64,000 nucleotides of DNA from Pogonophryne albipinna. Lineage: Eukaryota > Chordata > Actinopteri > Perciformes > Artedidraconidae. Positions 25,301 to 35,408 of the stretch are shown one piece after another. The notes below the pieces were generated by a model, which saw only the letters and a list, made by a program, of their open reading frames with translations, had not been told where the DNA came from and ran no database searches. Location of the stretch: NCBI GenBank assembly GCA_028583405.1, contig CM053256.1:9822994-9886993 (forward strand), written 5' to 3'. Both the position numbers and the translations under genes were made by a program. How positions within the stretch are numbered: position 1 is the stretch's first letter; each line of letters starts with the position of its first letter.

Positions 25301-28300
25301 CCAACATTGACTGAAGGATTTTCAATGGAAGTGGAGAAAAAAGATGAATGTTTACTATAAATATTTAACCAAATGCTTTACTCTCCCTTTCGCTCACATA
25401 GAGACGGCTGTCAATATAGGTTACTCCTGCAAGATGCTGACAGATGACATGACCGAGGTGTTCATCATCAGTGGACACACCGTCCAGAGCGTACGACAGG
25501 AGCTCAGGTCAGTCTGTCTTTTACCCTGCATTGTAGGATACACAATAAACTGAAGTTACAAAATGCATTTATATCCATGTTTATAGTGTGTGGAAGCACA
25601 GTGTTTCAACTACTGTACAAGAGTTACTGAGCAATATCCAGTTCTTTACCCTAGCTATAAAATAGACAGTTCAATCAAGACAATAAAGTATCTAAAAGCA
25701 CAGCCAAACAAATGAACTAAATACGCCAAAAAGGGCCTTTTCAGTGAGTTCAAAATATATTGTTGTTAATAGTTCTTTCTAACAATAACATCAACCATTT
25801 CTGGTGCTAAACCGGCATAGGCATGTCAAAGATTTTGCCCTGTAAATGCAATTGTTTAGGCCACTGCTACAATATCCACACTCCAGCCTCCTGTAACATT
25901 TAACTCATGAACTCAGTGACTGATACTGACTGTCTTCCTCTCCAGGAGGGCGAGGGATAGGATGATCGAGATGTCAAGAACCAGAGATGGAAAAGAGGAG
26001 GGGGTGGAGGGATGTTTCATGGGTAACGGTTTCAGAGAAGGACAAGGCGATAGTAGGGGAGGAGAGAAACAGCTGCAGTGCCCTCCTCCTCCTCCCTCTA
26101 ACCTCATGGACAACATCTCTGGAGAATTTGCCCTCGTAATCAACGGCCACAGTCTGGTATAAAAAACAACCACCGCCACCTTCACATTCAAAAAAAGCAG
26201 ATGCCATTAAAGTTAAACTGTCAGCTGTGAGAAAATAATAATTTGCCTGAAGTGTGTTTTTTGATCAACAACAAATAATTCCCCTACAACTATACAACTC
26301 TAAACCCTTAACATTTACCCTTAAACTTCTCATTTGTATCTGCTGTTCTTTTATAGGCCCACGCACTAGAAGCAGACATGGAGACGGAGTTTGTGTCGAC
26401 GGCGTGTGCGTGCAAAGCCGTGATCTGCTGCAGAGTCACCCCGTTGCAAAAAGCTCAAGTGGTGGAGATGATCAAGAAACACAAGAAAGCCGTGACCCTG
26501 GCTATAGGAGACGGGGCTAACGATGTTAGCATGATCAAAAGTGAGTTGTGCAGATGTGTATTAGAGGAGGAAGTGTTTGTTGATGATTTTTGAGACGGAG
26601 AGGAAAGAGAGAAGTTGAGCCACATACAGTAGGTGCGTGACTACCTTTATGCAATGGAAATTCTCATCAGAAGGGCAGAAGAAGTTGTTTATCTACATTG
26701 TGTTACTAGTAGTCGAAAAAGGTTGTGTGAAAATGTCTCTTGCAGTAAGTGTGATTTCCTCATCAAGATATGAACAGATTTTTTGTGTCGTCAATTTCGT
26801 GAGTGTCAACATAAACTCAACTTATTTGAAGGTTGGCCACTAATTTCTGTCTGCAGACAAACATTGTTGAAATCTGAGTGGAAATACCAAATATACCAGA
26901 TGTCAGACTGAACTTTGGTAACATTTTTATACAATGTTAAAATAAATAAATTTAAAAAAAAATGTAGATTTTATGTAATCGTTAAAACAAAAACATGAAG
27001 TCTTTGTGTTTTAATATTTCACTCTGTGCATATTGCAAATTGCTTTCATTAATAGTTGCAACAGTGTGAAACAGAATGACATTAAGAGTTGTTTTTTTTT
27101 ACGTTAAAGCAGCTTAAGGGGAAACTGAGAGGTTTGGTTAAGCCAATAACCCAATGTTCCGTTTATTTTAATACATGTGTAATAGTAAGTGTTTTGTAAG
27201 CGTTGCATCACCTTGTGGGTTTGTCTGTGTATGTACGTCATTTGAACATGTTTTTTTTTTAGGCATTTGATTTTATATTTACATCTTTTAAATAAGGAAC
27301 AATAATAATTTGTTCTTAAGGCCAAACATTACATTTAAGCTTACCTTTCTCCCTCTTTCTCTGTGTGCCTCTCTCTTCCCACTCCTCCAGGTGCTCACAT
27401 AGGAGTTGGTATCTCAGGTCAGGAGGGGATCCAGGCGGTGCTGGCCAGTGACTACTCATTCTCTCAGTTCAGATTCCTGCAGCGCCTCCTGTTGGTGCAC
27501 GGCCGCTGGTCCTACCTGCGCATGTGCCGTTTCCTCTGCTACTTCTTCTACAAGAACTTTGCCTTCACAATGGTGCACTTCTGGTTTGGCTTCTACTGTG
27601 GCTTCTCGGCACAGGTCAGAGGATAGAGCTTGTGAGACTACTCAAGGACATTGATCAGGGGTTAGAAAAGGGTAATCACTTTCAATGTGTTTGTGTGCAT
27701 CTCCTCTAACTTTTAGACGGTGTACGATCAGTACTTCATCACTCTCTACAACATTGTCTACACCTCCCTCCCTGTGCTGGCCATGGGGATATTTGACCAG
27801 GTCTGTTCAAGCATAGTCACTGTGCATAGTTTGTTCTTACTTTAAATAGAAGAATACATCTAATAAATAACTATTGGGAACTAGGTCGCAAAAAAAAGAC
27901 GATGATGTTTATTTCTGTAGTTATGACCACAACATAGCAGGCTTGACTTGTTTCAGTAATTGCAGCTCCTCACTTCCTCTCCTCTTGTAGGACGTTCCTG
28001 ACCAGAGGAGTCTGGAGTATCCTAAATTGTACGAGCCCGGGCAGCTCAACCTCCTCTTCAACAAGAGAGAGTTCTTCATCTGCATCGCCCAGGGCATCTA
28101 CACCTCAGTGGTGCTGTTCTTCGTCCCCTGTGCCATCCTGTCCGACGCCACTCAAAGCACAGGTGTGCCCCTCGCTGACTACCAGACCTTTGCGGTCACC
28201 ACGGCAACAGCCCTGGTCATTGTGGTCAGCGTTCAGGTGAGAAGGTGTTAGATTTCCTCAAAGCTACCAAAGTGAACGGTCTGTTCCGTGCTGGAGTATT

Positions 28301-31300
28301 AACCGGCCTGTTCCTCTGTTTGTGTAGATCGCTCTGGACACAGGCTTCTGGACTGTTATCAACCATGTGTTTGTGTGGGGCTCGCTGGGCTTATACTTCT
28401 CCATCATGCTCGCTCTGCAAAGCCAGACCCTCTTCGGGATCTTTCCCAACCAGTTCCACTTTGTAGGTTGGTGTCCTGTTGTCTTTAATTGTCGGTTACA
28501 CACAAAACGACCTGACCAATATAATATAGCAATTTCAAATCAATATTTTTGTATCACATTTCTCAATTGTAGTAGTAATGTTATCATAATGTCAAGAATT
28601 GCAAGTTCTGACCCAGGCACAGGCAATAATTCAGTAAACAAAAAACAAACTTACAGTCCAAATTAGGCAAAAAAGGTCCAAAAAAGATCCAGCAGGTAGG
28701 TGATAGGTACATCCAAATGTTAACCAGCAAAGCAACACACTGCATCACAATTGGATCAAAGACCTCAAACTGTTACGATAGAGTGAAGCAGGCAGGACCC
28801 AAATGCAGATTACACTGATAATACCTTTATTTCAAGGACTTAATTCTAACTCGGACAAAACAAAACACTCCACGGTGAACTCAGTCACCAACAAAAGACA
28901 AACCAACACTGAACACAGGAAGAGACAATACTAACTATGGCCAAAAGGGTGGGTGGAGGGGGCCCAGGGGCAAGGCAGAGTCCATGGAGGGGCGAAAGCC
29001 ACAGCGGGCGAACTCAGGGGGCCGAGCATGAGGGGAAGGTAGCGGCAGGAAGAGTCAGGGGGCCGGGCCCGAGTGCGAGGACCGCGGCTGGGAAAGTCAG
29101 GGGGCCGGGCTCGAGGGCGAAGACCGCGGCACTCAGGGGGCCGGGCTCGAGGGCGAAGACCGCGGCACTCAGGGGGCCGGGCTCGAGGACGAAGACCGCG
29201 GCTCTCAGGGGGCCGGGCTCGAGGACGAAGACCGCGGCTCTCAGGGGACCGGGCTCGAGGGTGAAGACCACGGCTCTCAGGGGACCGGGCTCGAGGGTGA
29301 AGACCACGGCTCTCAGGGGACCGGGCTCGAGGGCGAAGACCGCGGCTCTCAGGGGGCCGGGCTCGAGGGCGAAGACCGGACAGCTCCGGAGGCCGGGCAG
29401 GACCCGGTGTCGACCGGACAGGAACCGGAGCCGGTTAGTCGAGAGTAGTCGGCGGGACCTCCAACGTCACAGGACATAGGGTTGGCAGGACCCCCGGCAG
29501 AAAAGTAGTCGGCGGGGCCTCCAACGGCACAGGACATAGGGTTGACAGGACCCCCGGCAGAAGAGTAGTCGGCGGGACCCCCAACGGGACAGGACATGGA
29601 GTTGGCAGAACCCCCGGCAGGAGAGCAGTCGGCGGGACCCCCAACGGGACAGGACATGGAGTTGGCAGGACCCCCAGCGGAACCTCCAACGGCACTTGAG
29701 TAGGGACTAGAGAAGAGACTTGAGATGGAACTCGAGCGGAGACTCGAGTGGTGACTGGAGAAGGAACTCGAGGATACTCGAGAGGGAACTCGAGAACAGA
29801 CTCGAGAGGGAACTCGAGAAGAGACTCGAGAGGGGACCTCGAGAGGGAACTCGAGAGTTGACTTGTAATGAAACTTGAGCGGGAACTCGAGAGGTGACTT
29901 GAGAGGGAACTGGAGAGGTGACTTGAGACGGTCGGTACGCCGACAGGACACGGGGAGCTGGCGTCGGCCGGTAAGCCGACAGGACTCGGGGAGCTGGCGT
30001 CGGCTGGAGAGCCAACCTCCTTCTGCAGAACACTGGACGCACCCTTCCACCAATCATAGCAGCAAGAAAAATAAAAGGAAACATTTTGTAATTCCACCTC
30101 AAATAGATCATCTGCTGGGTCCATTTATTGGTTGGTTCGTTCTGTTACGATAGAGTGAAGCAGGCAGGACCCAAATGCAGATTACACTGATAATACCTTT
30201 ATTTCAAGGACTTAATTCTAACTCGGACAAAACAAAACACTCCACTCCACGGTGAACTCAGTCACCAACAAAAGACGACCAACACTGAACACAGGAAGAG
30301 ACAAGACTAAATACAGGGAGGGGTAATCACAAGACGAGAAACAGCCGGGCAGGGGAGGAGAAACACAAGGGCCACAGGTGAACACAATCAGACAATTAGA
30401 CACACCAGGGAAACTAACGACAGGGAGGAAAAACACAGGGAGAGGGACCAGACAATACACAAGGAGGAAAACATGACAGGGAGAACCGAACAGCAAAATA
30501 AACCCAAACATACAAAACTAAAAACGTGACATAACATAAGATTCTTGACACAAACGATTTAAACTAAAAGCAAAGAAACAGGAGAAACAATGAGAAGGGA
30601 GCCCTAAGACTAAACACACAAGGAATGAAGGGAACTGGTGAAAGCAGAACCAATGAGGAAGAGGTGAAACAATCAGGGATAAGCCAACAATCACACAGGC
30701 GGGAAAAGGAGCCATGACATATGAGGAGAGTGAGTAAAATAACCCAGCGAAAAAATAACAGACAAAAGAGCCAAGGAGCATGACAAGATAGCACTGAGGA
30801 GGATGTTGTCAAAGTGACAGTTAACCTGTATCATCCAAAAAAGTATACAAAAACAGAAAACCAAATGGTAATTTAAAAAAACTACTAATTATAAAGATGA
30901 AACCAGGAAAAGATCAATAGGGTCAAATAAACATACAATTATATTAAACATGTAGGCACCTGTTTGTATAAATGAAGGATATCTAAGTCATGTCCTGTGG
31001 TGCTTAAACAATTATACACCAGTGAGTTCATTATGTAAAGATATCTAATATCTGTGTGCTTGCAGTGTTTGGGAAATGCTGTAAAATCCTGAGACATATT
31101 TGCTCATGTTTGTTTATGTGTTTTTGAGTGCAGGTAGTGCCCAGAGCACGTTGTTGCAACCAGTCGTGTGGTTAACTATTGCGCTGGCGACAGCAATATG
31201 CATAGTTCCAGTTTTGGCATTCCGCTTCCTTAAGGTGGATCTCAAACCTCAGCTCTCAGACACGGTGAGAAAATACACACAAAAACAAAGTCTCTGATGT

Positions 31301-32557
31301 GTCCATCTTGTTCGTTGGAACATGTGTCAGTGTTGCATCATCCCTACAGGTCAGTTTAAAACAAGCCAATGATTAACTTCTCACGTACAAACAGTTCATC
31401 TGAGTGTGTGTGTAATGATGAGTTCATTCTTACCGTCCTTAAATACTCTGTAAATATTGACTAAATTAGCGTACCCTAGTTACACCAGTGACTTAGTCTT
31501 ACATCATATAAGCTCATGGTGCTTTCAACCAGAGCTGCTGCTAAGGTGGTGTGAAGAAGACCCTTTTTTGATTATTTCTGTTGTCACTATTACTTGTGTC
31601 TGTCCTGGATATAAATTAAAGTTGTAAATTACAAATAGGTTTGAGTATGGACTAGATTAACGATCAGATGGAGAAGAAAGAATAGAAGAATGAAGCAACC
31701 TTAAAGTAACAATTTCCCATTTGCTTAGCTTGGTACAAAGGCTGAAAACAGAATCAAACTGCCTAATTAAATGTAAAAAATCTCCTCTGCTCCATCTCCA
31801 GGTGCGCTACACTCAGCTGGTGCGGCAGAAGAAGAGAAAGCCGGCAGGTCGCAGTGTGGGCGGAGCCTGGCGGGGGGTGGGCAGTGTGTCGGAGGGCCGT
31901 CTGGGTGCTCGAGGCAGCTCCAGGAGGTCGGGCTACGCCTTTGCCCACACGGAAGGATTTGGAGAGCTGATCACCTCAGGGAAGAACATGAGGCTCTCCT
32001 CTCTGGCCATGGCCACCTTCGCCTCCAGACACAGCTCCAGCTGGATCGACACGCTGCGCAGGAAGAAACATTCTCACACTAACACCCCCCCCAGCGCCTC
32101 GGGGGAGAGCAGCCCAGCACCCAGCTGTGTCTCTGGGTCCATCCCGCCGCTCTCTAACTCCTCGTCTGTTCTGTGTGGCTCACAAGATGCACCCATAGAG
32201 GAGGAGACAGGAGCAGCCCCCGACACACAGACTGCCTCCACCTCATCCACACAGAACCCACCAGCTCCAGCACCAGCTTCAGAAGCAGCTGATGGTTCAG
32301 CCCAGACCCTCAATGCTGGAGTCCTTACCCCCGCAGCATTGAGGTCCCAGGGGGGAGACTCACCTGGAAGCTGGACGATAAGTCTGGGTGCCGTGCAGGT
32401 AAACTGCTGTTACTTCATGTATCACTAACAAAAAATGAAACAGGTACAACAAATCTTACACAATTAACACAACTGTCCCTCTCTCCTACAGGAAGCTCTG
32501 TTGAGATGGAAGGGTCGAGCCTCTGCATCCAACAGCCCGGTGAAACTAGCAGAATAA
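6573..32557 (+). CDS. atp8b2: Phospholipid-transporting P4-ATPase (flippase), ATP8B2 type
   Basis: Class-1 P4-ATPase that flips phospholipids (phosphatidylcholine-type for ATP8B2) to the cytosolic leaflet with a CDC50/TMEM30 subunit. Exons: 6573-6597, 17841-17899, 18025-18138, 18566-18664, 18765-18826, 18977-19049, 19354-19424, 19662-19741, 20242-20400, 20479-20567, 20762-20958, 21370-21490, 21867-21954, 22265-22299, 22431-22590, 22719-22907, 23439-23554, 23850-24014, 24493-24604, 25402-25507, 25946-26156, 26357-26540, 27391-27614, 27717-27800, 27991-28236, 28328-28466, 31134-31264, 31802-32398, 32492-32557. They join in frame to 1333 codons. Motifs: actuator DGES at 167-170; TM4 VVPISLY; phosphorylation DKTGT with D390; KGAD in the nucleotide domain; GDGAND at 828-833. 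The sequence is near-identical to ATP8B2 throughout the core. The C-terminal tail is about 125 residues longer than I recall for human ATP8B2 and is S/T/P rich. Confidence 0.96.
6830..7140 (+). mobile_element. hAT-type MITE fragment (CAGAGGTGG end, 'agtaaaagtaccagagtgta' family)
   Basis: It begins CAGAGGTGGAAGG, a typical fish hAT end, and continues with gtactcagat..agtaaaagtagaagtaccaga and gttacaagtaaaagtcctgc. The same order recurs at 55167-55613 in the mesothelin-like gene. The right end is not clear here. Confidence 0.55.
7143..7310 (+). mobile_element. tRNA-derived SINE fragment
   Basis: A degenerate A box (gtggctcagtcagtatgg) is followed about 45 bp later by a B box in ggtcgctggttcaagtcc, the internal RNA polymerase III promoter of tRNA-derived SINEs. 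Downstream comes the common fish SINE body (ggtgcccttg..., gggtgctgtg..., actgctcctag). There is no cloverleaf or acceptor stem for a working tRNA. Confidence 0.6.
7423..8043 (+). repeat. Local segmental duplication, copy B (left part)
   Basis: Homologous to 4890-5540. The homology is cut at 8050 by the hAT composite and resumes at 13983 (ccctaatggcacagatggagagt), so the duplication predates that insertion. Confidence 0.8.
8129..8465 (-). repeat. 3' LTR of the nested Gypsy-type retrotransposon
   Basis: A 337-bp segment bounded by the inverted ends TGAAGA / TCTTCA (TG..CA rule). In element orientation (minus strand) it directly follows a polypurine tract, GGGGGGGA at 8473-8466. Its left edge abuts hAT sequence exactly where the related copy near 596-620 continues uninterrupted, which marks the insertion point. 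No 5' LTR partner is found at the other end. Confidence 0.75.
8502..13374 (-). pseudogene. Broken Gypsy pol polyprotein
   Basis: Minus-strand pieces: 13374-12556 carries an aspartic protease with DTGA; 12472-10448 (674 codons) carries the reverse transcriptase with CVDD at residues 117-120 in place of the usual YVDD/FVDD, an RNase H with TDHKPL, and an H-H-C-C integrase finger and start of the integrase core (aspartates in FADFF and SSDGG). The expected glutamate motif (SNGRAE) is in another frame at 10520-10323, so there is a frameshift. 9050-8502 carries an integrase C-terminal (GPY/F-like) segment and a proline-rich tail. Protease and reverse transcriptase are also in different frames. It cannot make a full-length product as it stands. 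Confidence 0.85.
9146..10344. mobile_element. Non-autonomous hAT element nested inside the Gypsy pol gene
   Basis: Perfect 15-bp inverted ends TAGTGTTAATTTCGT (9146-9160) and reverse complement (10330-10344) are flanked by the exact 8-bp duplication GCTGGCGA (9138-9145 and 10345-10352). The 1199-bp interior has repeated TTTTAGTCGACTAAAA-like palindromic units at both ends (9265-9400) and no transposase frame. It is the youngest layer of the nest. Confidence 0.93.
13359..13860. mobile_element. Fragment of another hAT-like repeat ('ggtgtaac..cggttcggtac' family)
   Basis: Starts near taggggtgtaac and has the repeated ttcggttcggtac motifs of a common teleost hAT family. The right terminus is not seen; the sequence merges into the end of the outer hAT by about 13880. 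It lies where the Gypsy 5' portion should be. Confidence 0.45.
13991..14815. promoter_or_regulatory. Candidate second atp8b2 promoter region
   Basis: After the tail of duplication copy B (to about 14020) the sequence becomes locally CpG-rich (14120-14350 and 14640-14790) with GCGCGCGG and TGCGTGCGTG runs, just upstream of an in-frame alternative first coding exon at 14816. No TATA box or start site can be fixed by eye. Confidence 0.35.
14816..14948 (+). CDS. atp8b2: Alternative first coding exon of atp8b2
   Basis: ATG at 14816 opens 44 codons plus one base to the donor ACAG|gtacag at 14948/14949. It therefore ends in phase 1, exactly what exon 2 (17841) needs and the same phase as the first exon at 6573-6597. 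An in-frame stop lies just upstream. The encoded N-terminus ([20 protein letters not shown], ending KKRT) is basic and differs from MFRKRPPP. Mammalian ATP8B2 also has isoforms with different N-termini. Inference only; another in-frame Met is at 14840. Confidence 0.6.
14949..17840. other. atp8b2 intron 1, distal part
   Basis: AT-rich intronic sequence. Apart from the (GT)n tract I see no exon, recognisable element or conserved motif. Confidence 0.5.
15690..15722. repeat. (GT)n microsatellite
   Basis: Uninterrupted TG dinucleotides, about 16 units, in atp8b2 intron 1. Confidence 0.9.
22185..22255. repeat. (TG)35 microsatellite just upstream of atp8b2 exon 14
   Basis: A pure TG run ends 9 bases before the 35-nt exon at 22265-22299, in the position of the polypyrimidine tract. 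A complementary CA run follows the exon at 22329-22372. Confidence 0.95.
22329..22372. repeat. (CA)22 microsatellite in atp8b2 intron 14
   Basis: A pure CA run 29 bases after the donor of exon 14, complementary to the TG run before the exon. Confidence 0.95.
23676..23720. repeat. Dispersed repeat head ('ctttattgatcccaatttggga')
   Basis: A short copy in atp8b2 intron 17 of the repeat family also seen at 868 and 49356. Confidence 0.55.
24041..24159 (+). repeat. Dispersed repeat, inverted partner of 45540-45656
   Basis: About 115 bp in atp8b2 intron 18 is the close reverse complement of 45540-45656 in the riiad1 intron. Anchors are cctggggtacatttaaggct and ctacagtgcttttt. Confidence 0.75.
29069..29390. 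repeat. 36-bp minisatellite, about 9 copies
   Basis: Direct repeats of a GC-rich unit containing CCGGGCTCGAGG at 29105, 29141, 29177, 29213, 29249, 29285, 29321 and 29357, an exact 36-bp period. Since 36 is a multiple of three, both strands stay open (a 12-residue repeat), producing long but artefactual frames. Confidence 0.9.
29441..29700. repeat. 60-bp tandem repeat, about 4 copies
   Basis: ggcgggacctccaacg-type units begin at 29451, 29511, 29571 and 29631, a 60-bp period, each with aggacatgg/agttggcagg. Confidence 0.85.
29700..29935. repeat. Short CTCGAG-containing tandem repeat
   Basis: Imperfect units of about 12 or 24 bp (gggaactcgaga, gagactcgagag), each holding the hexamer CTCGAG or a near variant, follow directly after the 60-bp array. 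Confidence 0.8.
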
Positions 32558-33410
32558 ATGGAGGAAAATCATGTCCACTGCTATCCATCACATGTTTACA
32601 CACACATACAGGATGTGTGTGTTTTCCTGGAGATACTGATAAAAAAGCTCCCCACTCAGTGTTCTACTCTCCAAACTAAGGCTTCTACAATAAATCAATT
32701 AAATTCATATCATAGGAACAGGTGGCACAATGTAGCAACATGGACATTGTTCTACTATGAATTGTGATGTTATGATGATATACATGTTCCAATGATAACT
32801 GTGTTCATGAATGACTACAAGATCAAGGTATTTAAAGAATTCGACTGAAGGAAAGCAGCAGATGCGATAACAGATTACTTACTATTAAGGATCTAAAAGA
32901 TTGTTTCCACTTGTTATTTCAAGTTTAGCCTCACTCACAAACAAGTCACGCAGAATCTCTCTTATTCAGCAATGGGTAGAATGAAGGAGCAGAACAATAA
33001 GACTTTCAATCAGCAAAGTGCGGGCAATATTTTCTGTAGAACTGTTTTTTGTTAAAAGCTTTACGTTCACTATAGTTCTCAGTGAGAACGGTACTTTACG
33101 TTACTCTTTTTTGCTATGTATCTGTTTTTTTCCTTGATATACCAATACTTCACATGTTTTTTCTTTTTTTGCATCATATTGATGTGTTTTATAATGGCCT
33201 AGTTGACCTTTAAGCAAGCCAAAGCGTTTCATTTGTCGGACAAAGGGCCAGATCATGTTAATGTACCTCTGATGTAAATGTATTTCACCACCCTAGAAAG
33301 AACAAACTACCACTTGCTTACTGTAGGCATTAACAGACATCTAAACGTAATTTGTCAAACATTGTACACTTAAGTATAGTGTTGCAAATGTTTATCTGTC
33401 CGCAAATAAA
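32558..33410 (+). other. atp8b2 3' UTR
   Basis: Sequence after the stop at 32555-32557. A canonical AATAAA at 33405-33410 probably marks the transcript end. No further exon is seen. Confidence 0.6.
33405..33410 (+). terminator. Polyadenylation signal, atp8b2
   Basis: AATAAA about 850 bases after the stop codon, the first canonical signal in this interval. Confidence 0.55.
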
Positions 33411-33566
33411 GGGAATATGTTTTGGGATAATGATGCCTTAACAATGTCAACATTTTGGTCGTTTAAACTCTTTCTGTTTCCTGATCCATAAAACAAGTAC
33501 GACATCCCATCTGTGTTGCAAATGTTCCTGTCAATCACTGACCCCTGTCCATGACTGGGGTGAGAT

Positions 33567-34556
33567 CAGGCGTGTCGCCTGGGCTTTTTTCTTTAGCCCC
33601 GGACAATTCTCCCTCAATAATATAATACATTAACCGTGCTTTACCTGAACCTCATCATGACACTAGAGAGGACGGCAGGATTGTAATTTTCCGTGTTCAG
33701 TGAATCCAACAGAGACAAGACACCAGACCAATCACCAGAGAGTTGCATGGAAATAAACATCTGTCTTATTGGCTGACAGGTCTATCCTGTGACAATGTTT
33801 AAACTGTCAGTCGGACTCCGAGTTTTTAAAGATGGACATAAGAAAAAAATGTCTTAAAAAAGACGACAATTCTCAAGTGGTGGCTCACACAACAACCCCA
33901 GAGCCACCACTTGAGCCAGGTAAACAAGGTATGTAAATGTAAGTAAACTTCCAAGTTATGTGAACATGTAAGCAAAGCATAAATTACAGCTACGTTGACG
34001 TTACTTTGAATCGCGGGGGTAAGCTAAACCGTTAGCAAGTAGCTATAGCTAGCCAGATATATTAAATAAACACTGTCATACAATATAAATGTTAGGCCTA
34101 TGTTTTTTAGCGTTACCTTTTCAAAGAAAGCTCTCTGGAAAATGTTGACTTACTGTTCGACATGAAGCTAGAAGCTACCTTACATTACACAGTTACAGGG
34201 GAGTGATTTGTAAAATATCCATAAAGAAAAAGAAAATCTGTTTACAGTTCTGTTTAATATGGGTGTTGAAAGATGTATGCATATTATCTCTTAATTTTGC
34301 TCTCAAAGGGCACCAGATTGATGCTTTTAACTTTTTTTTAAATCTTCCCGGGGGAACATGCCCCCGGACCCCCCTAGAGGAGGTTACCCTGGCCTGTTTA
34401 CACAAATGCCGTGAGCTGATTCTCGAGCCTTCATTGTAACAGTCGCGGGTGCACTGTGTATGTGCGTGTGGGGAGTGTTGCAGTAGAAATGTCCACGGTA
34501 CCTTAATGATCTGTGGGCTAAGCCCCGAAAGTTTCCAGGTCCAGGAAACGCCCCAT
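33567..34556. mobile_element. hAT element with perfect 8-bp target duplication
   Basis: GGTGAGAT at 33559-33566 and again at 34557-34564 brackets a 990-bp segment. Its ends (CAGGCGTGTCGCCTGG...TAGCCCCGG and ...GGCTAAGCCCC...GGAAACGCCCCAT) are imperfect inverted repeats of a common fish hAT type. An ATG at 33832 opens a short exon-like frame (MDIRKK..., ending at CCAG|gtaaac) resembling the N-terminus of TTF/ZMYM-type hAT transposases. The rest of the transposase is absent. Confidence 0.75.
33872..33915. repeat. Perfect 15-bp inverted repeat (hairpin)
   Basis: CTCAAGTGGTGGCTC (33872-33886) and its exact reverse complement (33901-33915), with a 14-base loop, inside the hAT element. Confidence 0.9.
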
Positions 34557-34564
34557 GGTGAGAT

Positions 34565-35408
34565 TATAAGTAAAGTAACCATGTGAACTTGTGCCAGGAT
34601 CTGTACCTACACTACAGTCTTCGATAAATCATCTCATTAGTGTAAATACAACAGAATGCAAACATGATCTGCAAAACGAAAGCCAGAAATGAATACTGAA
34701 ACAGTATTTGGCCCCATGGATTGTCAAAGCACGGGTCAGCTGTTGAACGGTGGTCAATGTCAGCTCTCTTTCAAATAAGAGGAACCAACTGTGTCCGTGT
34801 ATGCAAATGTTTTTTAAAGAAGAAATCAAAGTGCAAGAAATAAATGACTACCTCTGGTGTGGCACCAAAATAACTTGCAATTTGAGATTATTTTCAACAA
34901 CAGAAGTTTAACCACATAAAAATGTATTTAATTTAACTCTAGTTTATCAAAGTAAACTATCACTGTCTACTGGTGGAGGGGACATTTTAAATTGAAATAC
35001 ATTTTTAAAAATGCAACATTTTCAAGACTAAAAAACGTAAACAATATAGTCTGTTGATTAGAATAAAGCGTTTTATAAAAAAAGAATTAAAAAACCCCAC
35101 TGATTACAACTTGAGTATGAATATTATAATAGCAGGGCTATATTCAGCTTTCATTGGGGTTTTATTTTTGACACTCAGGAGGATTTCCTCTGTGCAACAG
35201 GCTGAACAAGGGGAAGAGAGCTGGGATTTCACAATAACGGGTCTTACTGACAGCGGACTGCTGAAACCAGAGGCGGCCGGTAACTGCTTTGAGAAGCCAG
35301 AGGAGGACCGTCAGATGTTTATCATGTGAAGTTAGATGGGAGTCAACGGTCTCCAATGTTTGTGAGTGATGGTGTGAGGACTCGGTGAAGGGAGACTTGT
35401 GCGCAAAA
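34565..35408. promoter_or_regulatory. Intergenic region and il6r 5' leader
   Basis: No coding evidence. The last ~180 bases, up to the ATG at 35409, are moderately GC-rich and likely include the il6r 5' UTR. Confidence 0.35.

Larger units (their letters stand above)
28771..30531 (-). mobile_element. LTR-retrotransposon-like element with tandem-repeat interior, in atp8b2 intron 26
   Basis: The segment 30143-30531 (389 bp) starts TGTTACGATAG and ends AACGTGACA. Read on the minus strand it runs TGTCACG...TAACA, as an LTR should. About 165 bp of its end recurs in direct orientation at 28771-28935, a partial second LTR. Just inside the complete LTR, minus-strand frames open at 30124 with a MDPAD start, reminiscent of gag in fish Gypsy elements, but degenerate into S/L-rich repeats. 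No pol domains are present, so it is at best non-autonomous. The TSD was not found. Confidence 0.55.

Noticed and set aside
29069..29390. Possible CRISPR array (36-bp repeats)
   Set aside because: Units are contiguous with no spacers, in a vertebrate intron; it is a minisatellite.
28937..29479. 180-codon plus-strand frame with a repeated [16 protein letters not shown] unit, and minus-strand repeated frames to 30124, as host genes
   Set aside because: The 36-bp tandem repeat keeps both strands open; it lies in an intron inside a transposon-like element with no splice or family support.
35054..35329. 91-codon frame before il6r
   Set aside because: No family resemblance; probably intergenic/5' leader, and the clear signal-peptide start is at 35409.
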